This document shows positions 6,312-13,311 of a stretch of DNA of 14,291 bases, one piece after another. Made by a program: the position numbers and the translations under genes. Location: assembly GCA_934646835.1 (NCBI GenBank), contig CAKUES010000033.1:1-14291 (forward strand), written 5' to 3'. The DNA is from an uncultured Coriobacteriales bacterium (GTDB lineage: Bacteria > Actinomycetota > Coriobacteriia > Coriobacteriales > QAMH01). Within the stretch, counting starts at the first letter, position 1. Each line of letters starts with the position of its first letter. A model generated the notes under the pieces. The model made no database searches. It was not told the origin of the DNA and saw nothing but the letters and a program-made list of their open reading frames with translations.

Positions 6312-9300
6312 ATGGCACTGGCGATTATAGGGAGCTTGCTCATCATCGGAGCCCTTGTCTGCTTCGCCCTCTCGTTCTTCGCCCTCAAGAGGAAGGGCAT
6401 GCTGCCTAAGACGGTGGCGATGTTGTGCATAAGCGTGGGTACAGCTGCGATTCTGTCGCTGGGTCAGCTTGCCACCGACGACGAGCCGCTTCTCCGCGTC
6501 GTCGATGCCTTCTACTTCGTCGCTCTCGACATGGTTATGCTCTCGGCCTTCAGCTATGCGGGCGAGTTGTTTGGAAGGCACCGCCGCCGCCTCCAATCCC
6601 TCGCGGTGGTCTTTGGCGTTTTCATCCTCGTCGACGCGCTGCTCTTCGGCCTCGATGTCTTCCAGCCTGTCATGGTGGTCTACATCCCCATGGACTTTCC
6701 GGACTTTGGTGTCACAACGGGTCTCGAGAGGGTGCTGCTGCCGCTGTTCAACTACCATCTCGTCCTCGACTACACCATAGTCTTTGCCACTGCAGCGCTC
6801 TTGGTCGCCAAGCTCGTCCACACACCGGCGATGTATCGTGCGCCGTACTTCACCATTCTCGCCACCTTCCTCGCCATCGTTGTCGTCAACGTCTTGTACA
6901 TGGCGAGTTATATCGACACTCCCACGGACTGCAGCGTCATGATCTACGTCGTCGGCGTTTGCGACTTGTACTGGGTGACCTTCCGTGCGCTGCGTAGCAA
7001 CCGCTACGGCCAGGTCATCAAGACGATTACCCAAGGCTTCAAGGGTCCTATCGTTTGCTTTGGCGATAACGGCGCCCTCGTTGTGATGAACGACTCCGCA
7101 CGCGAGCTCTTCGACATCGAGGACTCCGACTGGGACCCTATCGACATCAAGGCCTTTGGTCGGGAGTTCGACATGCCGGTCCTTGTGGATGTGGATGAGA
7201 GCTGCACCTTTGTGTGGAGCCCCGAGGGAGAGAGCATCGGTTCTTACTCCTGCGACTTCACGGTTGCAGACGACGAGCTGGGGCGCCGTCTGGGCTATGG
7301 CCTCGTCATGCACAGGTCCTCCGATGCCATGGACAGCAGGACCGGCCTTTTTGGCGAGGACGGCTTCCGCGAGAGGCGTGAGGCCATCCAGGAGTCACGC
7401 GCTTACCCCGTCACCTTTACCAGCGTCATACTCGGCTATGTCTCCGCGATGAACGACAAGTGCGGCAGGCTGCGCACAGATGCGTCCATCGCTGCGTTTG
7501 CCCGCAGCCTTCAGCGCGCCTGGCCCAAGGACGGGGAGAGCTTCATCTCCTACCGCGGTGCGTCCGACTTCGAGGTCATCTCGACCGGCCTTGAGACGCA
7601 GGAGATCGAGAATGCTCTTGTCTATCTTGCCAAGACCGTCGAGTGGGATGTGCCGGAAGGCCTCGACGCCAGCTTCGAGTACGGTCTTGTCGTCGCCGAT
7701 GGCAAGGAGTACGAGGCTCTCGAGGCATCGCGCAAGGCACACAAGATCGCCAGCTACAAGCTGCTTGCCTCTGACAACTCCCCGCGCAGCATGGCGGTGG
7801 ACGCGCTCGTCCGCCCGCTTGTTGACCGCGGCTTCACCACGCGCAGTCGCGTGGATGCCACGGCGCGCCTTGCCAAGCGCCTCGCCCGCCATATGGGTCT
7901 TGACGAGGTCGAGGTCTACCGCTGCGTCTTGCTTGCCCGCCTCTCGGATGTTGGCAAGGTGGCGATTCCCGACAGCGTGGCCTTCTGCGTCGGCGCCTAC
8001 ACGCGTGGTGCGCGCGTCCTCATGGAGCGCCATGTCGAGGTGGGCTACAGAATCCTCAAGGGGACGGTTGGCCTCTCCTCTTTGGCGGTGCCCCTGCTCC
8101 ATCATCATGAGCATTGGGATGGCAATGGATACCCTGACGGTCTTTCCGGCGAGGAGATCCCGATGGAGTCTCGCGTTGTCGCCGTCGCCAGCGCATTTGA
8201 CGAGCTCGGTGAAAACGGTGTGGGCGGCATGGACTTTGCGGATGCGGTCAAGGAGATCGCCAAGGGCGCGGGAACGCAGTACGACCCGGCGGTGGTCGAG
8301 GCGCTGGTGGCGGTCTCGCAAGGCGAGGGCAAGCTCATCAAGGCGCAAGCCAATACGATGCTCGACGAGGTGCAGGCCCGCGCTCGAGAGCTCAAGGCGC
8401 TCTCGAGCGATAACGAGGCTGCGTCCTCTCAGCTGAGGGCCCTGGTCGTCGACGACCAGGAGATGAACCGCGCCATTATCGCGCTGAACCTCGAGGATAA
8501 GTACGAGTGCGTCGAAGCCGCCAACGGGCGCGAGGCGATGGACATCATGGCCGCAAGTCCGACGCCCTTCGACATTGTCTTGCTCGACTTGATCATGCCG
8601 GTCATGAGCGGCCTCGAGGTTTTGACGGCTATGCGTGAGAAGGGCCTTGCGGAGGAGGTTCCCGTCATCGTCGTCACGGCTGACGAGGAGGTCGAGACTT
8701 GGAAGAAGTGCCTCGACTTGGGCGCGGTCGAGATCTTGGGCAAGCCTGTCAACAGCGACATCTTGCGCCGGCGCGTCGACAACGCCGTCGAGCTGTTCTC
8801 GACGCGTAAGAGCCTGCAGCTCAAGGTCGAGAAGCAGGCGGCGGATATCATGATCAAGAACGAGGAGCTCCGCAACCAGGCAAGTCGCCTCGAGCGCTCC
8901 AACGACCAAATCAGCACCATCCTCCACAATGTCATGGATTACCGCGATTGCGACTCCGCCGGTCACCTCGACCGCGTGATGAGCTTCACGATCGCCCTCG
9001 CTTCGGAGATCGTCGAGAACCATCCGAGCTACGGCCTCACCCAGGACGAGGTGGTCCCGATGGGACGTGCCTCCGCGCTGCACGATATCGGCAAGGTAGC
9101 GGTGCCGGACAGCATCTTGTTCAAGGTCGGCCCGCTTGACGAAGATGAGTTCGCCGTCATGAAGGCCCACACAGTTTGTGGTTACAACCTCATCCGCGAG
9201 CCGCTCGAGTTTTTGGGAGACGACGACTTCGCGCGCTTTGCCCTCGAGATCGTGCGCTGGCACCACGAGCGCTGGGACGGAGGCGGCTACCCGGACGGCC

Positions 9301-10136
9301 TCAAGGGGCGTGAGATCCCGCTGTCTGCGCAGATCGCCGCGTTGGCAGACGTGTACGACGCCTTGACGAGCGAGCGTCCCTACAAGGAGCCCTACAGCCA
9401 CGAGAAGGCTGTCTCGATGATCTTAGCGGGGGAGTGTGGCGCATTTAGCGACACCATGCTCGAGGTCTTCGAGAAGGTGTCGAAGGTCTTTCCCCAGTTC
9501 AAGGCAGAGGAAGGTGCCGAGAGCTACAGTCTGGGTGAGGAATACCGCCAGGCGCTCGTCGAGAGGTACGGCGAGCTTGGAGGCGGCCAAGTCACCATCG
9601 ACAACGGCGCGTCCATGGAGCATGTGGTCCGCATGCTCCTCGACACGAACAAGAGCCTGCAGACGGTGAACCGGTTCGACCTGCCGACCGGTGCATACAA
9701 CCGCAACGCCTACGTGGAGTATCTGGCCGGCTTCAACACGAGCGGCTTGGACTGCATGGCGGCGGTGTACTTCGACGTGAACGGTTTGCACGAGTACAAC
9801 CGCGAGCACGGCCACTCGCAAGGCGATGTCATGCTCGCCGATGTCGCCGCCACGATTATGGAGGTCTTTGGAGACTTCAAAACCTTCAGAACCGGTGGTG
9901 ACGAGTTCGTGTCCGTGTGCGAGAATGTGTCTGAGAAAGACACTCTCGATATGATTGATAACGTGAAGCAATTGTTTGCGGAGCGCAAGCTGAGCTGCTC
10001 TGTCGGATACGATTGGCGCGATGGCGATATCGACATGGGAGAGATGGTCAAAGCCGCCGACAGCAGCATGTACCAGCAAAAGGCGGTGTTTTACGAAGAG
10101 AAGGCCGGTGCAAGGTTGCAAGGCCAGCTGCGCTAG
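6312..10136 (+). CDS. 1274-residue cyclic-di-GMP signalling protein: 7TM - PAS - GGDEF* - HD* - REC - HD-GYP - GGDEF
   Basis: Residues 1-230 form about seven membrane helices, like the 7TM sensor region of histidine kinases. Residues 236-335 look PAS-like. Residues 340-490 form a GGDEF fold whose active motif has decayed to RGASDF (415-420). Residues 491-685 form an HD-GYP fold with SD (545-546) in place of the catalytic HD but an intact HHEHWDGNGYPDGL (598 on). Residues 708-830 are a receiver with DD 714-715, phosphoacceptor D759, T789 and K811. A coiled coil spans 830-870. Residues 866-1060 form a complete HD-GYP (H924-D925, HHERWDGGGYPDGL from 984). Residues 1120-1265 form a GGDEF domain (TGGDEF 1194-1199) without an RxxD inhibitory site. 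It should both make and break cyclic-di-GMP under control of membrane and phosphorelay signals. No kinase domain is present. GAAAGG precedes ATG 6312 by five bases; an HPt gene follows after 24 bp. Confidence 0.92.
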   Translation: MALAIIGSLLIIGALVCFALSFFALKRKGMLPKTVAMLCISVGTAAILSLGQLATDDEPLLRVVDAFYFVALDMVMLSAFSYAGELFGRHRRRLQSLAVVFGVFILVDALLFGLDVFQPVMVVYIPMDFPDFGVTTGLERVLLPLFNYHLVLDYTIVFATAALLVAKLVHTPAMYRAPYFTILATFLAIVVVNVLYMASYIDTPTDCSVMIYVVGVCDLYWVTFRALRSNRYGQVIKTITQGFKGPIVCFGDNGALVVMNDSARELFDIEDSDWDPIDIKAFGREFDMPVLVDVDESCTFVWSPEGESIGSYSCDFTVADDELGRRLGYGLVMHRSSDAMDSRTGLFGEDGFRERREAIQESRAYPVTFTSVILGYVSAMNDKCGRLRTDASIAAFARSLQRAWPKDGESFISYRGASDFEVISTGLETQEIENALVYLAKTVEWDVPEGLDASFEYGLVVADGKEYEALEASRKAHKIASYKLLASDNSPRSMAVDALVRPLVDRGFTTRSRVDATARLAKRLARHMGLDEVEVYRCVLLARLSDVGKVAIPDSVAFCVGAYTRGARVLMERHVEVGYRILKGTVGLSSLAVPLLHHHEHWDGNGYPDGLSGEEIPMESRVVAVASAFDELGENGVGGMDFADAVKEIAKGAGTQYDPAVVEALVAVSQGEGKLIKAQANTMLDEVQARARELKALSSDNEAASSQLRALVVDDQEMNRAIIALNLEDKYECVEAANGREAMDIMAASPTPFDIVLLDLIMPVMSGLEVLTAMREKGLAEEVPVIVVTADEEVETWKKCLDLGAVEILGKPVNSDILRRRVDNAVELFSTRKSLQLKVEKQAADIMIKNEELRNQASRLERSNDQISTILHNVMDYRDCDSAGHLDRVMSFTIALASEIVENHPSYGLTQDEVVPMGRASALHDIGKVAVPDSILFKVGPLDEDEFAVMKAHTVCGYNLIREPLEFLGDDDFARFALEIVRWHHERWDGGGYPDGLKGREIPLSAQIAALADVYDALTSERPYKEPYSHEKAVSMILAGECGAFSDTMLEVFEKVSKVFPQFKAEEGAESYSLGEEYRQALVERYGELGGGQVTIDNGASMEHVVRMLLDTNKSLQTVNRFDLPTGAYNRNAYVEYLAGFNTSGLDCMAAVYFDVNGLHEYNREHGHSQGDVMLADVAATIMEVFGDFKTFRTGGDEFVSVCENVSEKDTLDMIDNVKQLFAERKLSCSVGYDWRDGDIDMGEMVKAADSSMYQQKAVFYEEKAGARLQGQLR

Positions 10137-10160
10137 CCAAAGAAGGGTTGAGAGGTCGTT

Positions 10161-10505
10161 ATGAGCGACATGTTGGATGCACTGCGCAACGCGGGCAACG
10201 ATGTCGATGGCGCGGTGGCGCGCTTCATGGGCAACGAGGCGATGTACACCAAGTTCTTGGGCAAGCTTGCCGATGACGAGAGCTTCGATAAGCTGCAGGC
10301 GGCTTTCGTCGATGGGGACGTGAAGGAGTGCTTTGCTGCATCCCACACGCTCAAGGGCGTCTTGGGCAACCTCGGCCTGACCAAGCTCGTCGAGCTCAAC
10401 ACCCCCATCGTCGAGACCGCACGCGGGGGCAGCATGCCCCAGGACGCAGACGTCGATGCCTTCACGGCGGCGTATCTTCAGACGTTGGAGATCCTCAAGG
10501 ACTAA
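10161..10505 (+). CDS. HPt (histidine phosphotransfer) domain protein
   Basis: The 114-residue single-domain helical protein has the HPt signature ASHTLKGVLGNLG with phospho-acceptor H62 and the following K65-G66. Such proteins shuttle phosphate between receiver domains and hybrid kinases in the cytosol. It lies 24 bp after the large signalling gene with a GAGAGG ribosome site, so it is almost certainly co-transcribed. The obvious partner is the receiver domain (D759) of the upstream protein; the source kinase is not in the window. No other domain or membrane segment is present. Transcription probably ends at the hairpin 10660-10693, which has a short T run on this strand. Confidence 0.92.
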   Translation: MSDMLDALRNAGNDVDGAVARFMGNEAMYTKFLGKLADDESFDKLQAAFVDGDVKECFAASHTLKGVLGNLGLTKLVELNTPIVETARGGSMPQDADVDAFTAAYLQTLEILKD

Positions 10506-10544
10506 GCGTTGGATGCGCATGGGCCACGCGCTATCTGGTCGCGG

Positions 10545-10596
10545 TCAATTGAATAATGCATGGGATATGGGGAGGGACAGGGTCCCTCCCCTACGT
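10545..10596 (-). repeat. Dispersed palindromic repeat, copy C (inverted)
   Basis: The core TATGGGGAGGGACAGGG continues as TCCCTCCCCTACGT to 10595. It is the reverse complement of the A/B orientation. The left flank (reading TGCATTATTCAATTG when inverted) matches the CCnnGCATTatCA extension of the other copies. The ten-base stem GGGGAGGGAC/GTCCCTCCCC is perfect. It sits between the HPt gene and the shared terminator. Confidence 0.85.
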
Positions 10597-10652
10597 GTGC
10601 TGGAGGTGCACTCCAAGCGGAGCGCCCTGCGTCAGCGTCAACAGCGCGCAAC

Positions 10653-10696
10653 AAAAAAGCGGCCCCGCGAGTCATTGCGAACTCGCGGGGCCGTTT
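10653..10696 (-). terminator. Terminator of threonine synthase, possibly bidirectional
   Basis: Perfect 13-bp arms CGGCCCCGCGAGT (10660-10672) and ACTCGCGGGGCCG (10681-10693) have an eight-base loop. On the minus strand the stem is followed by C and then six T (A6 at 10653-10658 on plus). On the plus strand only TTT follows, so it may also weakly end the signalling/HPt transcript. It is 26-60 bp past the threonine synthase stop. Confidence 0.9.
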
Positions 10697-10721
10697 GGTT
10701 TGCGGCTTGGGTCAGCGTGCC

Positions 10722-12269
10722 TTACAGCGTCTTCTTGACTGCGGCCTCGACGCCAGCAGTGTTGCCGTCGATGACCTCCTTGAAGCGGATGGGCACATCG
10801 TCAAGTGTATCGAGCGCGGGCGGCACAGCGTAGGTCCCCGTCACGCCGGTCAGCTCGACGACCTTGCGGTTGAGCTGGGCGCCGGTAAGCTCGGCGACCT
10901 TTGCGGGCAGGGGGGCGTCGGCCGGGATGCCCTCGAGCGCGCGGTAGACCGCGCCGCCGAACTTCGCCCAGCGAGCAGTGCTGACGACGAGCATGGGGTT
11001 GGCGCCCTTGTTGCGCTTGGCGACCTTCCAGGCGACGGCGGTGTGTGGATCGAGCAGGTAGCCGTGCTCGTCCATGACCTGCTTGATTGTCTCCAGGGAG
11101 GCCTCGTCGCTCACGGAGCCGGCGCGGTACTGGCTGGTGAGTGCGGCGAAGGTCTCGTCGTCGATGGTAAAGCTGCCTGTGGTCGAGAGCTGGCGCATCC
11201 ACTCGGCGACCTTGGCGCCGTCGCGGCCGGTGAGCTCGAAGAGCTGACGCTCGAGGTTGCTCGAGATGAGGATGTCCATGGAGGGGCTGCTCGTCAGGAC
11301 GAACTCGCGGTCCTTGATGGTGTAGGTGCCCTCGTGGATGAAGTCCGTGAGAACGCGGTTCTGGTTGCTTGCACACACGATGGTGCCGATGGGCACGCCC
11401 ATCTGCTTGGCGTACCAGCTCGCGAGGATGTTGCCAAAGTTGCCGGTGGGGACGGTGACGTCCATTGGCTGGCCTGCCTCGAGCGCACCCTGCGCGACGA
11501 GCTGCGCGTAGGCGCTCACGTAGTAGACGATCTGGGGCATCAAGCGGCCCCAGTTGATGGAGTTGGCGCTGGAGAGGACGACGTTGTCGCTTGCAGCGAG
11601 GACCTCGTTGAACTCCTTGTCGTTGAACATCTGCTTGACGGAGGTCTGGCAGTCGTCGAAGTTGCCGCGCACGCCGTAGACGGTGACGTTGTCGCCGGTC
11701 TGGGTTGCCATCTGCTTGTACTGGATGTCGCTCACGCCGCCGTCAGGGTAGAAGACGACGATGGAGATGTGGTCGCGGTCCTTGAAGCCCTCGAGCGCCG
11801 CCTTGCCGGTGTCGCCAGAGGTGGCGACGGCGATGAGGTAGTCGCAGCTGGGGCCGCCCTCGGCGCGCTGCTTCTCGATGCTCGCGCTGAAGAAGACGGG
11901 GAGGCACTGCAGTGCCATGTCCTTGAAGGCGCTCGTGGGGCCGTGCCACAGCTCGAGCACGTAGGTGCCGTCCTCGCCGACGGGGACGACCGGGGCGATG
12001 GCGGGCGTGTCGAAGTTGTCTGCGTAGATGATGTCGAAGAGCTTGTCGATTTCTTCGCGCGTGAAGTCGATGCCAAAGAGCTCGTAGATAGTCGCTGCCT
12101 GCTGTTTGTAAGGGAGCTTACCGAGTGCGACGATCTCATCGAGCGTCATCGTGGGGACTTGCTCGGGGACAAAGAGGCCGCCGCCGGGAGCGATGCCCTT
12201 GATGACAGCTTGGGAGAATTTGAGTGGCTCTGTAACGATGCCGCGCGTGTCGATATAGCGGATATCCAT
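10722..12269 (-). CDS. thrC: Threonine synthase
   Basis: The 515-residue PLP enzyme converts O-phosphohomoserine to threonine, the last step of threonine synthesis. Evidence: the N-terminus DIRYIDTRGIVTEPLKFSQA with GIAPGGGLFVPE, the PLP lysine K116 in GPTSAFKDMALQ, the ATSGDTGKAALEGF phosphate-binding loop, and the VPTGNFGNILA strand. These match the E. coli/yeast-like threonine synthase group, and the length is usual for it. I chose the ATG at 12269-12267 because GGAGG lies six bases upstream on the minus strand; the longer ORF adds 17 residues without family resemblance. It appears monocistronic, with its own terminator, and is divergent from the ModE-like regulator. I see no T-box or attenuator in the 5' region, and no homoserine pathway neighbours. 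Confidence 0.95.
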   Translation of the reverse strand: MDIRYIDTRGIVTEPLKFSQAVIKGIAPGGGLFVPEQVPTMTLDEIVALGKLPYKQQAATIYELFGIDFTREEIDKLFDIIYADNFDTPAIAPVVPVGEDGTYVLELWHGPTSAFKDMALQCLPVFFSASIEKQRAEGGPSCDYLIAVATSGDTGKAALEGFKDRDHISIVVFYPDGGVSDIQYKQMATQTGDNVTVYGVRGNFDDCQTSVKQMFNDKEFNEVLAASDNVVLSSANSINWGRLMPQIVYYVSAYAQLVAQGALEAGQPMDVTVPTGNFGNILASWYAKQMGVPIGTIVCASNQNRVLTDFIHEGTYTIKDREFVLTSSPSMDILISSNLERQLFELTGRDGAKVAEWMRQLSTTGSFTIDDETFAALTSQYRAGSVSDEASLETIKQVMDEHGYLLDPHTAVAWKVAKRNKGANPMLVVSTARWAKFGGAVYRALEGIPADAPLPAKVAELTGAQLNRKVVELTGVTGTYAVPPALDTLDDVPIRFKEVIDGNTAGVEAAVKKTL

Positions 12270-12443
12270 GTTCGTCCTCCGAGTCGAGGTGTGCATCACA
12301 GTATTCGAGCATACTACCATCTGCCCGTGTAAATACGATGTTACAGCTGCTGTGCGCAGGGTGGGTGGAGTTTTGCAAGGTCCCTGGGCGCCGTGCGAGC
12401 CGAGCGTAAGCAGGTAGATGCAGGCGTTATTGACGGAGATTTT

Positions 12444-12472
12444 TTGACAAATAGGTATAGAAGGCGCAAAAT
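12444..12472 (+). promoter_or_regulatory. Promoter of the winged-helix regulator
   Basis: A consensus -35 TTGACA (12444-12449) is followed after 17 bp by CAAAAT (12467-12472), a fair -10. The predicted start near 12479 gives a leader of about 80 bases. The surrounding DNA is much more A/T-rich than the genes, as expected for a promoter region. An alternative -10 (TAAAAT, 12499-12504) has no good -35. Confidence 0.6.
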
Positions 12473-12476
12473 CCCG

Positions 12477-12517
12477 TCTTGATTAACTGATTGTGAGATA
12501 AAATGGTTCTCGATTAA
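12477..12517. promoter_or_regulatory. Direct repeat TCTyGATTAA, candidate operator sites
   Basis: TCTTGATTAA (12477-12486) and TCTCGATTAA (12508-12517) are 31 bp apart, close to three helical turns, and lie at and just downstream of the predicted transcription start. This is a suitable arrangement for repression by the regulator encoded downstream, or by another factor. No binding evidence exists in the sequence itself. Confidence 0.4.
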
Positions 12518-12560
12518 GATAGAGGCTCAGAGGGTTGTTTTTTCTGTTAGGGGGATGTCC

Positions 12561-12911
12561 ATGTCCGAGGGTGTGAAACTTCATTCGTCTATCAAGCTAG
12601 TGGTGACGGCTTCCGATGACCGCAAGGGTCCGAGCTTTGGCAAGGGCGCTGGTATCCTGCTCCACGGTATCGAGGAGTACGGCTCTCTCAACAAGACCGC
12701 CAAGGTCCTGCACATGGCTTACAGCAAGGCCTGGAGCATGATCAAGAAGGTCGAGGAGGGCTTGGGCTTTCCGCTGATCGAGCGCTACGGCGCACGCGGC
12801 TCCCGCCTCACCCCGGAGGGCAAGAGGTTCCTCGAACTCTATGACGAGTTCGAGAAGGATGTCGAGGAGTACTCCAAGCAGTCCTTCGAACGCATCTTCA
12901 AGGACTTCTAA
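12561..12911 (+). CDS. ModE-like (LysR-type HTH) winged-helix regulator, DNA-binding domain only
   Basis: The 116-residue protein carries a winged helix-turn-helix at about residues 28-90: GILLHGIEEYGSLNKTAKVL, then MAYSKAWSMIKKVEEGLGFP, LIER and the wing GSRLTPEG. This is the pattern of the N-terminal domain of the molybdate regulator ModE. The C-terminal molybdate-binding (TOBE) domain of full ModE is absent, so the signal sensed is unknown; no molybdate transport genes are nearby. ATG 12561 is preferred over ATG 12555 because AGGGGG (12549-12554) is six bases from the former and abuts the latter. It is a single-gene unit with its own promoter and terminator, divergent from thrC, and could control itself or thrC. 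Confidence 0.88.
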   Translation: MSEGVKLHSSIKLVVTASDDRKGPSFGKGAGILLHGIEEYGSLNKTAKVLHMAYSKAWSMIKKVEEGLGFPLIERYGARGSRLTPEGKRFLELYDEFEKDVEEYSKQSFERIFKDF

Positions 12912-12933
12912 GAAGAGCGGCCATACAGATGGC

Positions 12934-12970
12934 AAAGACCCGGAAGGCTTTGAGCTTTTCGGGTCTTTTT
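12934..12970 (+). terminator. Terminator of the winged-helix regulator gene
   Basis: Arms AAAGACCCG (12934-12942) and CGGGTCTTT (12960-12968), with further partial pairing inside the loop, are followed by a run of T (12966-12970, TTTTTGTTG). It lies 23 bp past the stop codon. Confidence 0.85.
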
Positions 12971-13035
12971 GTTGCTGCGATTCCAGGCTTTGCAGAGGAA
13001 GAACCTGTTTGGTTATGCTCTTGCGCTCTGCCCTT

Positions 13036-13065
13036 CGTAGGGGAGGGACCCTGCTCCTTCCCATA
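13036..13065 (+). repeat. Dispersed palindromic repeat, copy D
   Basis: The core CGTAGGGGAGGGACCCTG (13036-13053) continues as CTCCTTCCCATA. The left arm is intact and the right arm has diverged from TCCCTCCCC to CTCCTTCCC. The flank CGCGCATCTGGCTG weakly matches the GCATT extension. It pairs with copy E as the left half of a 135-bp inverted unit. Confidence 0.85.
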
Positions 13066-13140
13066 TGGCGCGCATCTGGCTGTTGCAATCAGACTGGTAT
13101 GCCCCTGGCTGGTTTGGCGCCGCATTGACAATGCCTGGTC

Positions 13141-13170
13141 TATGGGGAGGGACAGGGTCCCTCCCCTACG
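13141..13170 (-). repeat. Dispersed palindromic repeat, copy E (inverted)
   Basis: The core TATGGGGAGGGACAGGG continues as TCCCTCCCCTACG to 13170, nearly identical to copy C. The inverted left flank (AGGCATTGTCAATG) carries the GCATT-TCA extension. Its outer 18 bases (13153-13170) are a perfect inverted match to the outer 18 of copy D. Confidence 0.87.
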
Positions 13171-13176
13171 AGGATT

Positions 13177-13208
13177 GCAGGTCCCGCAATCGTCATTGCG
13201 GGACCTGC
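13177..13208. repeat. 14-bp perfect inverted repeat beside the IS66 left end
   Basis: GCAGGTCCCGCAAT (13177-13190) and ATTGCGGGACCTGC (13195-13208) enclose the loop CGTC. No T run follows on either strand, so it is not a standard intrinsic terminator. It ends 13 bp before the IS66 terminal sequence at 13222. IS elements often insert next to such hairpins, and it might also be part of the D/E repeat unit. Confidence 0.75.
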
Positions 13209-13259
13209 GGGCAAAAGAAAGGTAAGCGCTCAATAATCCGCAACTGGCATCTGACCTCC

Positions 13260-13310
13260 CGGTCCTCCATCATCTTGCTGCAGTGAATCAGCGCGATCGA
13301 TGGAGGACCG
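13260..13310 (+). promoter_or_regulatory. 12-bp inverted repeat that buries the tnpA ribosome site
   Basis: CGGTCCTCCATC (13260-13271) is perfectly complementary to GATGGAGGACCG (13299-13310), with a 27-base loop. The right arm contains the GGAGGA Shine-Dalgarno (13302-13307) of tnpA and ends one base before its ATG at 13312. A transcript running in from outside would fold and hide the site. This resembles protection of IS10/IS50 transposase messages against outside transcription, but is an inference. Confidence 0.55.
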
Positions 13311-13311
13311 T

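Larger units (their letters stand above)
12971..13221. other. Gene-free accessory spacer between the regulator and the IS66 element
   Basis: No convincing coding sequence is present; short ORFs here read through repeats (the peptide GRDRVPPLR recurs only because the repeat recurs). The stretch holds repeat copies D and E in inverted orientation, a 14-bp perfect hairpin at 13177-13208, and then the IS66 left end. Together with the terminator upstream and the IS leader, the stretch free of genes is 12912-13311. Confidence 0.8.

Noticed and set aside
7395..9401. Minus-strand ORF of 668 codons inside the signalling gene
   Set aside because: It is a mirror of the GC-rich codons of a strongly supported multidomain protein and shows no domain of its own.
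10560..12332. Plus-strand ORF of 590 codons opposite threonine synthase
   Set aside because: It begins within repeat copy C and crosses a terminator; its Val/Asp/Gly-rich composition is the typical antisense shadow of a thrC gene.
12270..12443. T-box or threonine attenuator upstream of thrC
   Set aside because: No T-box sequence, Thr-codon leader peptide or terminator/antiterminator pair could be seen.
5925..13170. CRISPR array as an explanation for the repeated sequences
   Set aside because: Copies are irregularly spaced over 7 kb, in both orientations and separated by genes; no regular spacers exist.
12929..13233. Short ORFs through the repeat-rich spacer, with the recurrent peptide GRDRVPPLR
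   Set aside because: The peptide recurs only because the DNA repeat recurs; the ORFs have no ribosome sites and cross terminators.
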